Shown here piece by piece: positions 39,593 through 52,546 of a DNA stretch of 64,000 nt. The notes beneath the pieces are model-generated. The model made no database searches. It saw only the letters and a list, made by a program, of their open reading frames with translations, and had not been told where the DNA came from. Numbering within the stretch: position 1 is the first letter of the stretch; every line of letters starts with the position of its first letter. The translations under genes were made by a program, and so were the position numbers. Source of the stretch: Onchocerca volvulus (lineage: Eukaryota > Nematoda > Chromadorea > Rhabditida > Onchocercidae); assembly GCA_000499405.2 (NCBI GenBank), contig HG738140.1:2977634-3041633 (forward strand). Direction: 5' to 3'.

Positions 39593-42500
39593 CAATGGAA
39601 ATTCGTAATTTTTCATCAGTTGCAAATTGTGTTATAGCCTTATCATCTGATAATGTAACAGGTTTTGAAGATGTTGCATTATTAATTTCGATTATTTTCT
39701 TTCTTCCTGGTAATTGAATATGGGATAAAATACTGTATAATACCGGTATTATCACTACACCATGTATGAATCCAATTGTTACAACTAATGTCATTGTTCT
39801 CACGAAAACCTAAATAATAAATATGAATTATTGTAATTTTATTATTTTATTTTGAAAATTTTTTTTTACGGATAAAATTGTAAAAAAAAATTCTAAAATT
39901 TGCTATATTGAAAATTAAATTAAATTTTTCATTTATTAATATAATAATAATAATAATATTTGGATATGAAAAAAAAAAATTTTCGCAAAATATATCATTC
40001 TGAAATATGGCAGTGAAATTCTCATGTATGTATATCATATCATATCACTAAAGTTATCACTTTTTCTCTCACTGATAACTTTTTTTTTTTAATATTATAT
40101 CTTGATCTAGGTATACATTTTTTTCGTAGTTTTATCTGTTATCTTCGTTAAAATCATAAGATTCGCTTTTCATAATCTTTTATTTTAATTTTTATTTATT
40201 TATTTTTTTTTAAATTTATTCTTAATGGGTTTATTTTTTTGAACACTAATAGTTCATTCCATATAAAAACTAATGAAAGCATTAAAAAATAAAAATAAAA
40301 CTACTGTTAAATTATTTTTTCCTTTTGTTTTTGTGTTTGAATTTCTCAAAAAAATTCTCAAACATATTAAAAGTTTTTAAAAATTCTCGAATATATCAGT
40401 AAAATCTTGAAAATTCTCAAATAAAGTAGGAAAAGCCTTAAGGCCTTAAAAACACTCAAATATATTTAAATTTTAAATTTCAATTCTTTTATTTTTAATT
40501 CTACAGATTAAAATAATAATGATTAAAACGAACATGACCCATATGAAGAGGACTGAATATCAAGCTTGACACGCAAAGTAATGTTGAAAGTGCAGCTTGC
40601 AGTACTGGAAATCCAATTGCTCCAAGACAATGTTGAAGTGAAGCTTCAGTTGTTTCTTTACCTAAAAATAAATTGAAAAAAAAAATCGTTGCAAATTTTA
40701 AAAAATAAAATTTTTGACAAAAAAATGTAAAAAAAAAAAAGTGAGCAATGAAGTTTTTGATTGCTTAGAAAAGTTGACAAAATACTACAAGATAAATTGC
40801 CAAAAATATGATCATGAAATTAAATTAAATTTTGAATAAATCAATAATAATGATCATATTGAAAATAAGAGCCAGAATTTAAAATAGTCCTTACTGTATG
40901 GTTATAAAAATGTGCGAAATAAGAATGGATTTACTAGACATGAATAAATTTGTATCAAATTTAAATAAAATTTTAAAAAATTGAAATGAAAGAGAAATAA
41001 CATAAATTGAATAATATTTAGTGATTGCTGATAAGAAAAAAAAAAAGAAAAACTGAAATTTCAACTACTAATTGATCAATGATTCTATCTTTTTGATGAT
41101 AACACTAAGGATTATCGAAATAAATCAATCATTGGAAAAATTGAAACGAAAAATGAAATAATTCTAACCAAGAATGTTGTTGTTGAAAATAATCAATTAT
41201 GATGGAATTTGATTTCTAACAAATAGTTGATAGATTAAAACAAAATGAAATGATTAGTTAAAATTTTTTTTTAATGGAAATATTGCCTATATTATTCATC
41301 AAAAATTTCTTGAATAGAATTTAAAAATTTTTCTCTTTTTAAACAAACCAGCTTTAAAAAAGTGATAAATGACATGAGTTGGAATATCGACACTAAAACC
41401 GATCGACATTATCAAACCTGACATAACAATTGGATCTAAATCAACACCCCATATCGATAGTATTCCAAATACACCTATAATGAAAAATTCTTTTCTATTT
41501 TAATTTTAAAAATTTATTTAAACCATTCAATCAATTTTATTTCAATCGATTATAATTTCTTCAAATTTTATTCCATTTTCATCTATCATTTATTTAATAA
41601 TCATAATAGCTTTGTATATACAAATGAATTGCATTTCTAAAAAAAAAAAAATGATATTTTTACAAACTTACCAATGAAAATACTTATAATCGAAAAGGTA
41701 GCGATTATCACAGCAATACAATTTGGTATAAAAAGGAAACAAACAAACATCATAAAAAGCACTATAAAAATAGATGATTGAATTGTTTGATAAAGCAATG
41801 TTCCAATTATATCCAAAAATTTTGCATCATCATCGAAAACATATACTTCATGTTCTGGATACTATAATATTTCGATGAATCAAAAAATCGATTCAGTGTT
41901 TGTTTTAGAAAAAATAATTTAATAATATTTCAATAATCATATTTTTAATTTCTTTCTTGCTGGAATTTTGAAAGCGATTTGAAAAATTTAATCGTATTAA
42001 TTTATCGAATTAATTCATTAAGCTAAACAAAAATATTAAATATTAAAATTCATTAGTTATAGCAAAATTATCATATCATTTGATTTGAGATAACTGTATA
42101 AGTAATAAGTCACAAAATACTTTTATATGTTGTGCAATTAATTTTAAATAAAAATTCGCAATTAATAATTATCAATTGATTTTCAAGATTATTTTTCGAA
42201 ATGATCCCTTCTATTATCATTTATTTGTTCAATTCAATCGTTCTTTCATAACTTTTCTCATTCGCTTTCATGATAAACAAAAAGATAAAGTGCAAAGTGT
42301 TCAATGTTCATTGAGAGTAATCGGAAACTTTCAATTTTCTTGTACTTTATTAACGATTTTGTTGCTTTCGTTTAAAGAACAAAAAACCACAAAAATAAAA
42401 TTGCGACTGATCAAAAATTTAGTGTAACAAATTGTAAAAATGAAATAACAAGTTACGAGTGCTTAAATATCGAAACAAAAAGAAGAGAAAAATAGCTGAA

Positions 42501-44991
42501 AAAAAAAATTATATTTTTACCTGATCTGTAACATTACGTAATTGATTCAATAATTTCGCACGATTGGACCATTTTCTAAGATCAGCGCGTGATGATATCT
42601 TGAAGAAATAACTTTTCAAATATTCCATACCGCTAAAGTTGAAACAAACAAATTCATAAATTTGAAAATAAAACCTTTTTAGCTGGTTAATTCGCATAAT
42701 TTTGCAAATCATATCTCTGAGATTATCATAGCATTCATTAATTGAATACATCTTGTGTTGAAATTCTAAGATAAAGATGAGATATATGAGAAATTGAAAT
42801 TATGAAATTATGAAATAGCTTCATAAATTAATAATTAGCATTGCATAATGCTATATATGATAATATCAAATGAAACAAATGTAAAAAACTAACTTTTCAT
42901 CAGAATCGAATTGCATAAATCCGTCCCAATGACGAAACTCTGTCCAATGAAGGAAATTCTCCAAATCATTTTGTTTGATACTAATTTCTGTTGAATTCCT
43001 GTCCAAATACTCGTAATCACTAAAATTTCAAGCATAATCACGTTAGAAGAAACAATGATCTCCTTGAATATTTTTGATAACATATGCTTGTTAAAAAAAA
43101 ACTTTAGTAACATAGGATAAAAGTTGTGGACGAATTAAAAATCGAGCACATTTTGAGGTATAGAACAGCTTACAGATTGTTCTCAGCTGTACCATCCGAG
43201 GAAATTCGATCTTGAGCATCAATGAAATCCAAATAATCTCTTAACCAAAATTTTGTTGCTGTTCGTCCCACCGAAGTTGGTAATTTTTCGAAATCAATTG
43301 CCTAAAATATATTTTATTTTAATTTTTTCTATCTTTATTCTTCATTCGTTAAAATTTTTCTGTTTAAAATTCGTTACAAAAAATTAAACAAAATATTCTT
43401 AATGTTAGTACAATACATCGGTTAAAAATTTAGTAAAATAAATTAGGCAAAAATTTTTTTGTTTAAAATCACTTAAAATTAATAAAATACTTCATATATC
43501 GTTTACGGAATTTGTCACATTTTCTAACACTTAGTCATTTTAAAAGAATAAATGGCAAAGATTTATCTAGTTGTTTAAAATTTCTGAAATATTTATCCAA
43601 CTAACTAAATTATTAATTAATTTTTATGACGAAAAGTATTCATTTGAATTGCTTGTCATGAAATAAAGAAAAGAAGATGTAATCAACAATAAAAATATGT
43701 AGTTAGAAATAATTCATGCTTACGATTTGATTCAACATTTGAACATTTTTAGGATCATTCAAATTTCCTGGTCTATCGACAAAAATAAGTGCTGGAGCAT
43801 AATACGGCATAATATAAGCATCCCGTAATTTTAGCACCTTAAACATGATTTTTTTTTCAAGTATTTTCTTTTTTTTCCTTTCTGTTCCAATAATTTTAAT
43901 TAAAAATTAGAAATTGAAAAGAGACTAGAAATCAGGATTATTCAAATTTCTTAGTCTATTCGCGAAATGTTGGAGCATAATATAGTAGATATATAAATTG
44001 TTTGTCATGAACTGCTTGTAACGGAACAAAGATCATTGTTCCGTCAATCAATAAACACAGCAGTAGCAAAAATTCGGCAATTCAGTTGAGCAATAGTCTT
44101 CTCTACAGAATGACAAAAGAAAGAATAACCCAGTGATCAGTTTATTTGGATATTGTCTGACAATTGCTCGTAGAATAAACAAACAATCACTGTTCCATCA
44201 ATCAATAAATTCAACAGACATATAAATTATAATGGTAAAAAATGATCTTTTCCATTGTTTTAAGATTCAATATGGATATAAAAAAAAATTATCGAAATAC
44301 TAAATCGCTATACCTTGGCAATATCTGAATCCCCTTTAATTAGATGCTCAGGTTTCAATTCAACATTTATCGTAAAAGCTCCATATAGTGAAATTGACCA
44401 GTACAACAGTAAACCAGCAAGAGTAAATAATGAGAATGATGTGGTACACAAAGTAGCACAATATTTATTTAATAAACTGCAAATTTGAAAAATGAAAAAT
44501 TTTTTTATCATAAAAGTTATAAAAATAAATCAGCGCCTTTAGTCGAGCTAATCTTTAGGTTTTTGTATTTGCAAATTCAATTATGAATCGAAATTAATCG
44601 AATTATTTTAGTTAAGAACTTCAACAGCGAGAGTTAATTATGGAGTTTCCAGCGATTACAAATAATTCAAAATAATTTCAGTTATGCGTCAACAAATATT
44701 AAAATATTTAAAATAAATGTCATTTTTTAATTTTGTTTATTATGTATAATTTTAAAAAATTTTGAAATTAATTATTATGAATAAATTGCACCACTGTCAA
44801 TACTATTAATTTTATGAATTTGTATAATATTAATTTCATAAATTGAAAAGAATGGTTCAAAAATGTCAAAGATAAGATATGAAAAATTCGTGAGAATATT
44901 ATAAGTTGTGTAACATTTAAATCGAGTGATTTTTATTTTATGTGGAAAAAATTTCTTAACATGAATTTTCTAATGGTATAATAGAAAATAA

Positions 44992-45035
<44 letters not shown>

Positions 45036-48000
45036 TACTTTGCGAGCGTGGAATTTAGATCAACCAAAATTTTATTTTTCATATATTCAAATTTATGTTT
45101 CATATTTTCAGATTTTTCGATTTCTAATCCATGACCTTCTAACACTATCATTATTGCGGCAAACAGTGTTATCTAAATATAACACATCATTATTCATAAT
45201 CAAACTTTCTATGTATTCGATGTTAATTAATAAAATTCCATATTCTGCTTTTACAATTGACATCATTAGCTTGAGCAGTAAAACTTGACAAAAAATAGGT
45301 AAAAAAACTTAAAACAAAATAAGTGAAAGTTAGCCAAAACAAAGAAGTTAAGACTGGTATTGATAGCTTAAAGGATAAGACTGGTGATAATTTGCAAGAT
45401 ATCCGCTGATTATTGCTAAACCAAGGAAGTGATATTTGATTGTTTCAATATATGCAATCGCTAATTAACTTTAGATTAAATGAAAGCCAATTAGTATAAT
45501 AATATTAAAAATGATTGAAATAAAAAGAAGAAAATGGTATAGCAAAAAGTTGCGATAAATAATCAAAGTTATTCGCTCTTTCTTCCTTTTATGGCAATTC
45601 CTCAGTTGGAAGCAATAAATACTGGATCACTGATAATAATAACAAGTCCGTGAGATTATCAATGAGATAATATGGGATTAGAGGAATTATTTAATAAGGT
45701 GACGAAAATTTTGAATTTATATCCGAGAAAAAAAAAATGACAGCATGGATAGAAAATTTCAACGGTAGAGTTTGTTTAATAAATCGAATATGATATTTTA
45801 TATTACTTTTTTTTAATCTATGATATGTTAGTTGATTTGATCGTTTTTCATTATATATGTAAAAATTGATAATAAATTAAAAATATGGTAGTAATTTTCA
45901 AAAAATAGCATATTTTACTTTATTTATTCAAGTATTTGATCAAGATAGTCAAAATAATGAAGCTATTATAGTTGATAATCAAATTGATAGTAATATGAAT
46001 GTTTGTATTGATTATTCTTGTTTAAATCCATCTATCACTCGATTTATTCATTGATTTAATATTTTATTCAAAAAATAAAAATTCCCCAATTTAGTTTGCA
46101 CTATGTAATGTATAATTAAAAATATCTATTAAAAATGATAATGAATTTAAATTTTGCATGAAATTGAAACCTGATAGATAAAAGCAACGAGCATTGCTGA
46201 AGCATTTCCAAGGCAAAAAACCTGAATTTCTGGTACTGATGTAAATACTCCAACGGTAAATGCCAATACATTTGTTAATGTTGTTATTGTTATTGAAGGA
46301 CCTATAAAAATTTTGCTAGAAATATGCGTAAATAAAGTAAATTATCAACAGAATTTCAAAATTTCATTGATAGATTTCAATTAGTTTAAAAAATCGAAAA
46401 AGAGAATCATTTTTTTTCCTTATAAAATTTTTTCAAAAAATTACTTTACCAATTTTTTCTAGCACATTGCATATTCTATTACTTAATCTTTCCATTTTAT
46501 TACTGTTGAAGAATTCTTTAGACATCAATTCGCTGCAAAAAAAAAAGGAAAGAAAGTACATGAATTTTATATGATTTCTAAAAAGTATTCCTCTTACTTT
46601 TTTTTTTCGAAATAATTTATTCAAAATTTGTTGATTAAATTGAAAAAAAAAGAAAAGAAAATAAATAAATAAAAATGATAAGATAAAAATTTTAATGATT
46701 ACTCTTGACAAATCTGTTGCCAATGATTGATCATTAAAAAGGCATCATCAACACCAATCGCAAGAACTAAAATTGGTGTAGCGGTCAAAATGGAACCAAA
46801 TCGTAAACCGCACCATAATAGAATACCAAGAGCTGTAGCACAAGCTAGAAGTGGTGATATACAAGCTGCTATTGCTATCAATAGCTGCAAATTGATAAAT
46901 AGATTATTACTGATTATTCAAATTATCAATCATTGATTGAAAAAAATTGATTAAAAGATTATTATTATTATTTTTACAAAATGATTGATGAATTAAATAA
47001 TCAAATTTGATGCTTTTTTCCCTCCAATTTTTTCCCTCCAAAAAAAAAATAAAATCATTTTACCTTATTATAATGAAATTGTGAAGCTAATATTGAACTG
47101 ATACTTGTTGTTATAGCGGAAAATAAGCACATCACGATAAATCCGATCGCAGTAAATGGTAATAAACTAAGACCAGCATCAACAATTTCATGTGTTATAA
47201 ATGATGATGATAATGATACAGCATGAATTATTTCCGATTTAAAATAACTGAAAATTAATAACACCTTTTAATTAGTTGGAATTTTGATAAAGATTCGTAA
47301 ACTAATCAATATATTAAATTATTTATTAATTATTTCTATTCTTTCAATATTGACAAATTTAATAAATATTCATGTTTTCAAATTAAAAAAATATATATAT
47401 TTGTGGACGAAATCAGTGCATATGCTATCCATTATCATATCTGATATCATTATCATTGCATAAGTGCTATTATTTGCTCTGATCATATCAATATATTATC
47501 ATCTCATTTGTTTTTATTTTTTGAATTATTTGACTTTTTTGTTTTTTCAAAATTTCAAAAAATTTTTATTTTCAATTCGTGAATATTTATATTTAATGCA
47601 TGGAATATTGAACGAAGAGGAAAGAAGTAAATTTGCTTTGTAAAATTTTTATTTTTAAAACAATATTTATGATTCAATAAAGTTTTGCAGGAAAAAAAAT
47701 TTTTAGCTACATAAATGAAAATGAATAAATTTTTATAAAATTCTCGTGCTGAATACCATCATTTTTCATAATCATAATTGATTTTTAAATAAAAAAATTC
47801 CGGCATAACAAAATTTTTTAACTTACTTTTGTAAAAAATTAGTAATTTCTAATTCATATCGTTCAGCATTCTTATTATCACGATCTTGAAGTAAAGCTCG
47901 AAATTGTAACAGTATCAGTTGAGCACCCAGCAAAGCATTCTCTTCACCGACCTGATAGAAATGATCATTTTGATAAATATTATCAATGGAATGCAAATCT

Positions 48001-50557
48001 ACAAATTATGTTTTTTGAAAAAAAAATTTTTTAAACTATACGCCAAGCTACAATTCTACTATAAAATATTTTGAAAAAGATTTACAATTTTAGCAAACAA
48101 AAATATTTCATTTAATTCACTTTTATCAAATTTTAGGTAATGCTAATTTGCATAATATCCTTAATTATCAAAATTACTTTTTGACATGCTTTGATTAAAA
48201 ATTTCGTGAATTGTTCTAGCAATATCAAGTACTGCTATTTTTAAACAGTTAAAAAAAAAAAAAATGTTTAAATCGAATTTCATTAATAGCATTAGTAATT
48301 AAAGCAAATAAATGATATTTGGAATATGATAAATCTACAATAAAGTGACTATTTTTTAAATCGATTTTTAAAAATATAAAAAAAAAAAAATCTTACTTCA
48401 ACACCATAAAAACTATCATCGATGCGTAATTTTTGACCGAGAATGGTAGTTACTGGATAAGCAAGTTTAATTTGCTCCGAAGTTCCATCGTATTGCTCAT
48501 TTATCAAGAGACCATTCTATAATTAAAAATTGTACAAAATTAATTAATTATTGAACTTCGAAAGTAAAATGAAAATTTGAAACATACATAGACATTTCGA
48601 ACTGGTTCGTTAGCATCACAAAAGCTTGAACAAAATTGTGAAAAAGTTAATGTTTTATTTTTTTCTTCATTTCTTATTTGTACATCATCTGCAATTGCAT
48701 CAAGCAGCTGAAATTAGCATAAATTATATACATATATATTTGTTGAAGGAAATAAATAATATTTTTGCGAAAAGAAAAGATCGATTTATTTTATTCGATT
48801 AAAAATTTACCAAAAAAAAAAAAAAAAAAAAAATTTGATGAAACTTAATTACAAAAATTCTTACATTCATTCGTTAATTTAAGTTTACAAATTTGAGAAA
48901 TAATTCTCTTTCAAGTAATCAATCTTCATAAATAAAAAAACAATTTATTTCATTTAAACTTTTTGCACAATTACCGTAATTTTTTTCTCTTGCAATTACT
49001 TTTCATTTTCAAAATTAACTTTTAAATTAAATGAGCAATTTTCCAACATTCGAATGAATCCAGAAAAAAAAAATAGAGAAAAAAAAACTTTCTAATGTAT
49101 GTTTTCAACGAAGAATCATACATGTTAAAAACAGGTAATTATTTCATCCAAATACGTTAGTTTTGACGAAAAAAAAAAATTTTTTTTTTTCATTTAGCTT
49201 TCATTCCTTTTACGCAATTCAATCTTTAGTTTTGCTTCAAATTGCTCCTCAAATTTGATAATACGTCATCGAATTACGGTAAAATTTACCTGAACAGTTT
49301 CATTAAGATGCTTTACTCGTAACATTGAACCACCATCTTTCGCAGTTACAAATACAAAAACTGTAACTGGATCACCTTTATGACCAAAAAAATTATTGTA
49401 AACCTACAAAAAAATAATTATCATAATTGAATATTGAATTTAGTATCTAAATATCTCAATAATTATTTGCGCTTATCTAATCCTTATCAATTTTTTAATT
49501 TTTTTTTTGGAAAAAAAGATGGAAGAAAATATAGGTATGACCAGCCAAAATTAGAAGTTAAAGCAATAAATAAACCTGAATTTCGCAAATTTTTTTTGGT
49601 TAAATAAAGTTTATTAAAATAAGAAAGAAATCTTGGAATAATTTTAAAAAAATGAATTATCCCAAAATGTTTTTTATTATTGAAATTAATAAATACATGA
49701 AAATTTTTCCTGAAGAAATACCATTATTTATCTATGACTTTTGCAATATCATAGCTTTTATTTTATACTGTAATGAGTGAAATATTTGAGTAACATAAAA
49801 AAGTTTTCATAATTAGAAATCTTGAAAATTTGTTGGATTAGAAAAATTTTTGGGATACATGTATAATTTCATTTTGCATGCAATAAAAATCAAAAAATGA
49901 ATTGTTTTTTTAAAAATGTTTTCCCTTTCGAAGGATAATATTTCCCATACTGAAATTCTTTAAAATATGAAAAAAAAGAAAAATTTATGAAATACTTTTA
50001 ATTCTGTAAGTGCTCGTGCATTTTCGGGCGTAAAATCAGTTATATCATTTGTCATTTCACTTAAAAAGATAGAGGATGATGATAATATAGTTATTAATAA
50101 ACAGGTAAAAATGACAAAATATGGCTTAGCTGCAACATTTCTGCCAATTAATCTGAAAATAATAAATTTAAATTATCATATTTTGGCTAAGAAATCTTTT
50201 CGAGAAGTTTGAAGTTCTTAGAAATTTATATTTCAAAAAAAAATTTTTTTTTTCAAGAATATTTTATGAAAATTGAAAAAAAGTTATTTTCGACCATTTT
50301 TGGAATATATTTAAAATTTCCAAATATAATTATAACATAATTTTTTATTAGCATCATCATTGATATTATTAGTTCCAGTAAAATTGTAGAAATACAATCA
50401 GCTAAATTAGTTTTCAAATTAGCACAACTAAATTACTATTTTTCTGTGACTAAAATAAGCTAAAATTAAAATTTAAAAGAAAAACTTACCTGAAAAATCG
50501 TTTAAGAAACTGCACGAAAATAGTATCATCTCTATTAATATTTTGTTTGCTCAGCAT
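39588..50557 (-). CDS. Patched-related (PTR) sterol-sensing-domain protein
   Basis: Twenty minus-strand exons: 50557-50490, 50152-49996, 49403-49290, 48707-48588, 48516-48397, 47951-47827, 47247-47064, 46884-46703, 46532-46450, 46301-46171, 45172-45039, 44476-44314, 43837-43724, 43301-43174, 43019-42894, 42632-42521, 41861-41672, 41474-41349, 40661-40534, 39809-39588. All are in phase; 908 aa, normal for nematode PTRs. One membrane segment (about 34-52) is followed by a large outer loop. A sterol-sensing domain at about 250-430 contains [19 protein letters not shown], with the GVDD signature near residue 340. A second loop follows (about 440-690). A second membrane bundle contains [20 protein letters not shown] (near 774-780) and [16 protein letters not shown]. 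The family is RND-like permeases linked to cuticle, moulting and sterol/lipid handling. The last donor (40533) is GTTCGT, chosen by phase and homology. The exact PTR subgroup cannot be told. Confidence 0.9.
43930..44230. repeat. Degenerate partial exon duplication and local tandem repeat in PTR intron 12
   Basis: At 43938-43997 the intron contains CAAATTTCTTAGTCTATTCG and TTGGAGCATAATATA. These resemble the coding-exon bases at about 43757-43815 (CAAATTTCCTGGTCTATCGA ... GCTGGAGCATAATACG). Downstream, a GCTTGTAACGGAACAAAGAT ... CAATCAATAAA block near 44013-44055 is repeated at about 44167-44210. A copy of the dispersed DHW repeat lies at 44120-44187. Confidence 0.5.
44120..44187 (-). repeat. 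Dispersed DHW repeat, copy in PTR intron
   Basis: AAAGAATAACCCAGTGATCA followed by TTGGATATT matches 21398-21450 in the same orientation and 59111-59165 in reverse. In this copy the minus-strand frame reads ISK, a stop, then TDHWVILSF, so it is non-functional here. The match to the third copy extends about 70 bp further, to GCAGTAGCAAAAATTCGG-like sequence near 44058. Confidence 0.5.
44993..45033. repeat. 41-bp poly-A tract (poly-T in the PTR pre-mRNA sense)
   Basis: On the gene's strand the donor GTAAGTTT of exon 11 runs straight into about 41 T. The run is unusually long even for this window and sits in the first bases of intron 11. Confidence 0.9.
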
Positions 50558-52115
50558 TCTTTCCTGTAAATACTGTAGAAAAATTTTAAATTCATTCAAT
50601 CTCATCAATAATTCCAAAGAAACGATTAAAAAAAACCGGAATTTCTGAAACTCTTTAAGATTTTTGACACATTTTCGAGCATTTGAAAATACCATTCTAA
50701 GAACGTTTATGAGTAAATAATACAATTTTAGGTTATTATTAATATTTATATTCAGGCAAAATATTAATTTGCCTCATTAATAATCACTTTAGCATCAAAT
50801 ATCTCGTATCCATTGTTGTAAAAAAAGTTTGAAAAAAAAATGTCTATATATAAATCAATATTTTAAACGAATTGAAATGTGAAATAAGTCTGAGCAATGA
50901 AATATATGTAAATAATTAATGTAAATAATTTTATTTAAGACCAAAATAGATTGATCAGAGAGATTTTTCATTTATTTTCTTCGTTTTATCAATCAAGCAT
51001 AGATTAGTGATAGCACTAAAAATTCGAAATTTTTTTGATCCGATTTTAAAAATTTCGGATATCAGACAAAATTTATGCTATTTTTCATTTTTTTGCAGTG
51101 ATCAATCGATAAATTGATTTAATCTTATAGATGATTGAAAAATCATTTTAGCTTTTAAAGAGCGAAAGAAGGAAAGAGGAAATTTGTGAAAATGATATAG
51201 ATGAGAAAGAAATTAAATCTTTTTGTAGGCATAAACAGGATTAATAAAATAAATAATAAAATGCGCAGTATGTAAGCACACAATTAAAATCAATTATTTT
51301 GATTTATTGATAACGATCTTGGTAAATTGTGTTTGCTGATAAAGCATTTTGATGATGAATTTTCAAAATTAAACTGATGATTAGCTGTGAATTTGAATTA
51401 TTGGCAGCTATCACAAAACAATCTAAAATTAAATTTTTTCTTTTCGCTAAATTGATTTAAATTATTGCTCAAAAACATATTTCATGACATGTAAATTCCA
51501 TTGTTTTATTCAAATTTGTACTTTCTCATACAAATTTGTATGAAAACTGTAATGACAAAAATATTTAGTACTATCGTTTCCAAAGTTTGATTAATTATTT
51601 CTCGTTAATAGCGAATCGAAAATTTATTTGAAAAAAAACATATACACTATCAAGAAACATATATGCATAAATAGTATTATTATAACGATTAATTTCAAAA
51701 AAAAAAAAAAAAAAATTAGTTAGGAAATTTTTCCGGAGAAAAAAATTGATCATAATCAAATAATCAAATTTAAATAGTCAATTTTTTTTTTTTAATACTA
51801 CTATTTATATCAAAGCTGCCCTTGCGGTAGCTTTTGATACTAAGGTTTTGTGATATTTTAGCTGATATCGATAAAAATATCTATAGCGAATTGAAAAATT
51901 GTTCCAAAAAGTATACTTAGCTTAAGTTTATTTCTTATTATCAAATGTTGGAAATTATAAAGATTAATTTCGAAGATTTAATTTGAAAAATTCTCACAGA
52001 AAAAAATAATCAATGGGAAAAGTACCTGAAGTATTGATTCGCTTTATCTATAAAATTTCACTAAAATTTGTGAGAAAAACAAGAATACATTAAATATTAA
52101 ACCAGAATTTATATA

Positions 52116-52172
52116 AATATATATATGTGTGTGTGTGTGTGTGTGTATGTGTGTATGTCTGTGTATGTGTCA
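52116..52172. repeat. GT microsatellite
   Basis: ATAT followed by an interrupted (GT)n/GTGTAT run over about 55 bp. Confidence 0.9.
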
Positions 52173-52459
52173 CATTAGATGACAACAATGAAGAAAACTC
52201 ATTTGAAATAGTATGTAATTATTGAATTTCTATTCAATTTTAACAGATAATAGATGAAATATAAAGAAATCCTATTTTTCTCATCAAATTTTCAATTAAA
52301 CAAGTGAACAATTGCTCATTCTTACCGGTTAGGGAAAGATGTTGCAAAATAATTTTATAAACAACTATCATTAATTGCCTCAAATTGAAACTTCTATGTC
52401 GTTTTACTTTTGATAATGAAAGAATTGATTCAAAATGATTTCAAAGTTTCTCTTTTTTT

Positions 52460-52460
<1 letters not shown>

Positions 52461-52544
<84 letters not shown>
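52461..52544. repeat. 84-bp A41-T13-A30 homopolymer block
   Basis: About 41 A, then 13 T, then 30 A with no interruption. The T tract could pair with either A tract. Length is likely unstable and also subject to sequencing or assembly error. Confidence 0.85.

Positions 52545-52546
<2 letters not shown>

Noticed and set aside
42176..42427. Plus-strand 83-codon frame inside a PTR intron
   Set aside because: Phe/Leu/Lys-rich as expected of AT-rich intron DNA; no acceptor or homologous motif.
46727..46936. Plus-strand 69-codon frame
   Set aside because: Antisense shadow of the PTR sterol-sensing exon.
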